From positions 1 to 64,000 of the forward strand of contig CAKUDG010000003.1 in the NCBI GenBank assembly GCA_934644965.1: DNA of 64,000 bases. Direction: 5' to 3'. This DNA is from an uncultured Victivallales bacterium. Its GTDB lineage: Bacteria; Verrucomicrobiota; Lentisphaeria; Victivallales; UBA1829. Below, one piece after another: positions 62,065 to 64,000 of the stretch. Each line of letters opens with the position of its first letter. Position 1 is the first letter of the stretch. The notes under the pieces were generated by a model that saw only the letters and a list, made by a program, of their open reading frames with translations, did not search any database and had not been told where the DNA came from. The position numbers were made by a program, and so were the translations under genes.

Positions 62065-62688
62065 ATGATCTATTTAGTCAGAAGTGCAAGGAGACAAGGA
62101 TTGCCATTCCGGCTTTCTTCGCTGGCGCTTCTGCTTGTGGCGGCATCGGCAGTTCTTGCTGCGGTCCTTCTCTGGCAGGGGATCCGGAAGCTCTGTGACT
62201 TTTGCGACCGTTACTCCCGCTACGACGCATTGATTCTGGAAGCCGGCAGAAGAAATGGAGTGGATCCCCGTCTTTTGAAGGCGGTGATCTGGCGTGAAAG
62301 CCGTTTCCGCCCGGATGCTCGCGGAACGAAGGGGGAAATCGGTCTGATGCAGATCATGCCGAAGGCCTCTGCTCAGGACTGGGCGGATGCGCAGGGAGTA
62401 AAACTTCCTTCCAGAGGTGCTCTTGCCGATCCCGCATTGAATATAGAGATCGGATCCTGGTATCTGGGACGCGCTCTCTGGAAATGGCGGGGCTACAAGG
62501 ATCACGTGGTGCTGGCTCTGGCTGAATACAATGCCGGGCCGCGCAATGCCAGAGCGTGGAAGCCGCAGACTCCGGAGGGATCTGCTCTGGATAAAATTTC
62601 CATTGCCTCCACGCTTTCCTACGTCAAATCCATTCTGGGGAAATATGAAACGTACAAGAAAACATGGAAAATGGATCAGAAGGAGTAG
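62065..62688 (+). CDS. Membrane-anchored lytic transglycosylase (SLT family)
   Basis: 207 residues. One N-terminal membrane helix (about 18-40), then an SLT goose-lysozyme-like domain: LLKAVIWRESRF with catalytic Glu78, GEIGLMQIMP and LAEYNAGP, all three family motifs. Cleaves peptidoglycan glycan strands in the periplasm with anhydro-product. Five bases before the next gene, so co-transcribed with the DUF3047 protein. Confidence 0.9.
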   Translation: MIYLVRSARRQGLPFRLSSLALLLVAASAVLAAVLLWQGIRKLCDFCDRYSRYDALILEAGRRNGVDPRLLKAVIWRESRFRPDARGTKGEIGLMQIMPKASAQDWADAQGVKLPSRGALADPALNIEIGSWYLGRALWKWRGYKDHVVLALAEYNAGPRNARAWKPQTPEGSALDKISIASTLSYVKSILGKYETYKKTWKMDQKE

Positions 62689-62692
62689 ACTT

Positions 62693-63433
62693 ATGACACC
62701 TGCACTGAAAACGGCCTTCGGAATGCTTTTCTCCGCTCTGGGAATGACTCTGGCGCTTTCTCTTCCGGCTCAGGAAACGCAGACGACCGGCAACGGAAAA
62801 ATCATCAGAATTGATTTTGAACACAGCAAACTTGATTCCGACGGAATCCCCGAAGGATGGGTTTACAAAGGGAAAATCGGGACTCCGGATCCGGTTTACG
62901 AAATTGTGAAGGATCCTGTTTCCGGGAAGAAGGTCCTGAAAATCACGGCGGACCGTGCAAGCGGGGCCATTCTTTTTGACATGAAGAACATCAGTCTGGA
63001 AAAATATCCTTATATGCGCTGGAAGTGGATGGTCGAAAAACTTCCTGACGGAGCGGACGGGCTTATTGACGAGAAAGACGATCAGGGGATTGCCGTTTAC
63101 ATGGGAAGCGGTCGTTTTACCCAGACCAGTGTGGCATACCGATGGGAGAATCTGACGGCAAAGGGAACAAAAGGACAGGCAAAATACGGAGCGGGTTTCG
63201 TCAAAGTCTTCTGGGAAGCCATGCGCAATTATCAGGATGGCACGGGAAAATGGTATACGGATGAATGCAATGTCAGGGAGGATTTGAAAAAGGCTCTTGA
63301 TGTCAAAAAGATTCCGGAAAAGAATCTGGCTCTGAGCATTTCCTCCAACAGTCAATATACGGGTACAAAGGCTGTTTCTTATCTGGAATACATTGAATTC
63401 CTCGAACTTCCGCCTTCAAACAAGGAAAAATAA
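62693..63433 (+). CDS. Secreted DUF3047-family protein
   Basis: 246 residues from the ATG at 62693, with AGGAG seven bases upstream; the longer frame overlapping the transglycosylase is a shadow. Signal peptide MTPALKTAFGMLFSALGMTLALSLPAQ. The body (IRIDFEHSKLDSDGIPEGW, YMRWKWMVEKLPDGAD, DQGIAVYMGSG, YLEYIEF) matches the beta-sandwich DUF3047 pattern. Periplasmic role unknown. Pairing with a cell-wall lytic enzyme suggests an envelope function, by inference. Confidence 0.82.
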   Translation: MTPALKTAFGMLFSALGMTLALSLPAQETQTTGNGKIIRIDFEHSKLDSDGIPEGWVYKGKIGTPDPVYEIVKDPVSGKKVLKITADRASGAILFDMKNISLEKYPYMRWKWMVEKLPDGADGLIDEKDDQGIAVYMGSGRFTQTSVAYRWENLTAKGTKGQAKYGAGFVKVFWEAMRNYQDGTGKWYTDECNVREDLKKALDVKKIPEKNLALSISSNSQYTGTKAVSYLEYIEFLELPPSNKEK

Positions 63434-63459
63434 ACTTTTTGGGGCAATCAAAAAAATAC

Positions 63460-63476
63460 GGCAGGCAATGCCTGCC
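63460..63476. repeat. 17-bp palindrome downstream of the DUF3047 gene
   Basis: GGCAGGCA-a-TGCCTGCC, perfect arms of eight bases around one base. Too short a loop for a stable hairpin without opening; may be part of the repeat-rich tail of this intergenic region. Confidence 0.6.
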
Positions 63477-63509
63477 CGGGTGCAGGGAATGCAGCGAGAG
63501 CCGGGGAGT

Positions 63510-63539
63510 ATGAGGGCGAGGAGCCCTCATGCTTTTTTT
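63510..63539 (+). terminator. Intrinsic terminator of the transglycosylase-DUF3047 pair
   Basis: ATGAGGGC (63510-63517) and GCCCTCAT (63523-63530), perfect stem with a 5-base loop, then GC and seven T (63533-63539). Confidence 0.87.
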
Positions 63540-63561
63540 ATTTATTTATTTTATTTTTTTT

Positions 63562-63810
63562 GCCTCCGGCGGCCAGCGTCTCGCCGCTGGACCGCGACAA
63601 GGTCACGGACCTTGACCTCGAGAAAAATGCTCAGCGCATTTTTCCGTATCTTTGCTTCGCAATATTATTTTTCCATTGCTTCGCAAATTTTTTGTTTTGT
63701 TGCTTCGCAAATTTTATTTTTTTGCCTCCGGCGGGCAGCGTCACGCCGCTGGAGTGCGACAAGGTCACGAACCTTGACCTTGAGAAAAATGCTCAGCGCA
63801 TTTTTCCGTA
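63562..63810. repeat. Duplicated 87-bp hairpin element
   Basis: Copies at 63562-63648 and 63724-63810 are the same length and differ at six positions. Each contains three nested inverted repeats: CAGCG/CGCTG, AAGGTC/GACCTT, and GAAAAATGC-TCAGC-GCATTTTTC. Each is preceded by a T run. This is the layout of a mobile or REP-like palindromic element; the copies lie in direct orientation. Confidence 0.88.
63652..63710. repeat. TTGCTTCGCAA repeat with exact 24-bp period
   Basis: TTGCTTCGCAA occurs at 63652, 63676 and 63700, each an inverted repeat (TTGC/GCAA around TTC) and followed by a T-rich 13-base segment. The array fills the space between the two 87-bp copies. Confidence 0.9.
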
Positions 63811-63822
63811 GTTCTCATTCCT

Positions 63823-64000
63823 TTATTTTCTGCGCAAAGACCGCGCTTCCATTTCCGCCTTCTCAAAAGCGAGACGCAGATCCTCCGGAGAAAGTGTCAT
63901 TCCCGATTCATAATAGGAAATGGCCGCCTGTCCGACGCCATACGTTGCCAAAGCCGCCAGGGGTGCTTTGAAAAAAAGCAAAAAGGTCGCCAGGAGTTTT
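63823..64000 (-). CDS. C-terminal fragment of a gene leaving the window
   Basis: The minus strand is open from the window edge to a TAA at 63823-63825, giving about 59 codons. It begins with a hydrophobic stretch (KLLATFLLFFKAPLAALATYG), then SYYESGMTLSPEDLRLAFEKAE and a basic end SLRRK. The composition is that of a real protein, probably membrane-associated. Family unknown. Too short to have been called by length-based methods. Confidence 0.6.
   Translation of the reverse strand, partial: KLLATFLLFFKAPLAALATYGVGQAAISYYESGMTLSPEDLRLAFEKAEMEARSLRRK

Noticed and set aside
63652..63710. CRISPR-like array
   Set aside because: The 11-bp core with 13-base T-rich spacers is far too short for CRISPR repeats and no cas gene is present.

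Overview
The window looks like chromosomal DNA from a Lentisphaerae/Victivallis-type bacterium (PVC superphylum). This is inferred from family content: several large-family pseudopilins with the FTLIELLVVIA leader and a C-terminal H-X9-DG-like region, a DUF5107-TPR protein, Gfo/Idh/MocA oxidoreductases beside a LacI regulator, and a Tad cluster carrying FHA domains and a Ser/Thr kinase. No 16S gene is present, so the assignment stays an inference.

Layout. 1-7.7 kb holds a fragment of a gene end, a large putative carbohydrate-active protein, a bile-acid/sodium symporter-type carrier, a Ca2+/Na+ antiporter, pyrF and a LysR regulator. 7.8-12.2 kb (minus) holds rfbF-rfbG-rfbH plus a GT2 glycosyltransferase, the first steps of CDP-3,6-dideoxyhexose synthesis, behind a good promoter. 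12.4-16.4 kb holds a frameshifted pseudopilin, an intact paralogue and a DUF5107/TPR protein. 16.9-41.6 kb (all minus) is one compact 25-gene cluster. It opens with an ECF sigma factor and a zinc-type anti-sigma factor, continues through a Tad/Flp pilus machine (three Flp-like pilins, two TadE-like, one TadG-like, prepilin peptidase, RcpC, RcpA secretin, two CpaF ATPases, TadB, TadC), and contains a phospho-signalling module (transmembrane Ser/Thr kinase with PEGA and Sel1 repeats, PP2C phosphatase, kinase-like protein, four FHA domains in three proteins, one fused to CpaF). Several secreted proteins of unknown function are interleaved.

41.6-44.1 kb is a gene-poor, apparently decayed stretch with a 17-bp tandem repeat and a terminator. 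44.1-47.6 kb holds two more pseudopilins around an EamA transporter. At 48.13-48.27 kb a consensus promoter and an intrinsic terminator bracket about 135 nt of structured sequence, a strong small-RNA candidate. 48.6-53.6 kb (minus) is a hydrogen-metabolism operon: NuoE-like protein, PAS-containing putative sensory [FeFe] hydrogenase, SpoIIE phosphatase, second NuoE-like protein, and a monomeric [FeFe] hydrogenase. 54-59 kb holds a stand-alone trpB, then a LacI regulator divergent from two Gfo/Idh/MocA oxidoreductases, with a palindromic operator in the promoter spacer. 59.3-63.4 kb holds tRNA-Val(UAC), aspS, a lytic transglycosylase and a DUF3047 protein. The end carries an 87-bp duplicated hairpin repeat, a 24-bp periodic repeat, and the C-terminus of a gene running off the window.

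The most distinctive system is the Tad cluster. It combines every element of a threonine-phosphorylation switch (kinase, phosphatase, FHA readers, reader fused to the motor ATPase) with a pilus machine, and the kinase and one FHA protein carry repeated threonine motifs that could be the docking sites.
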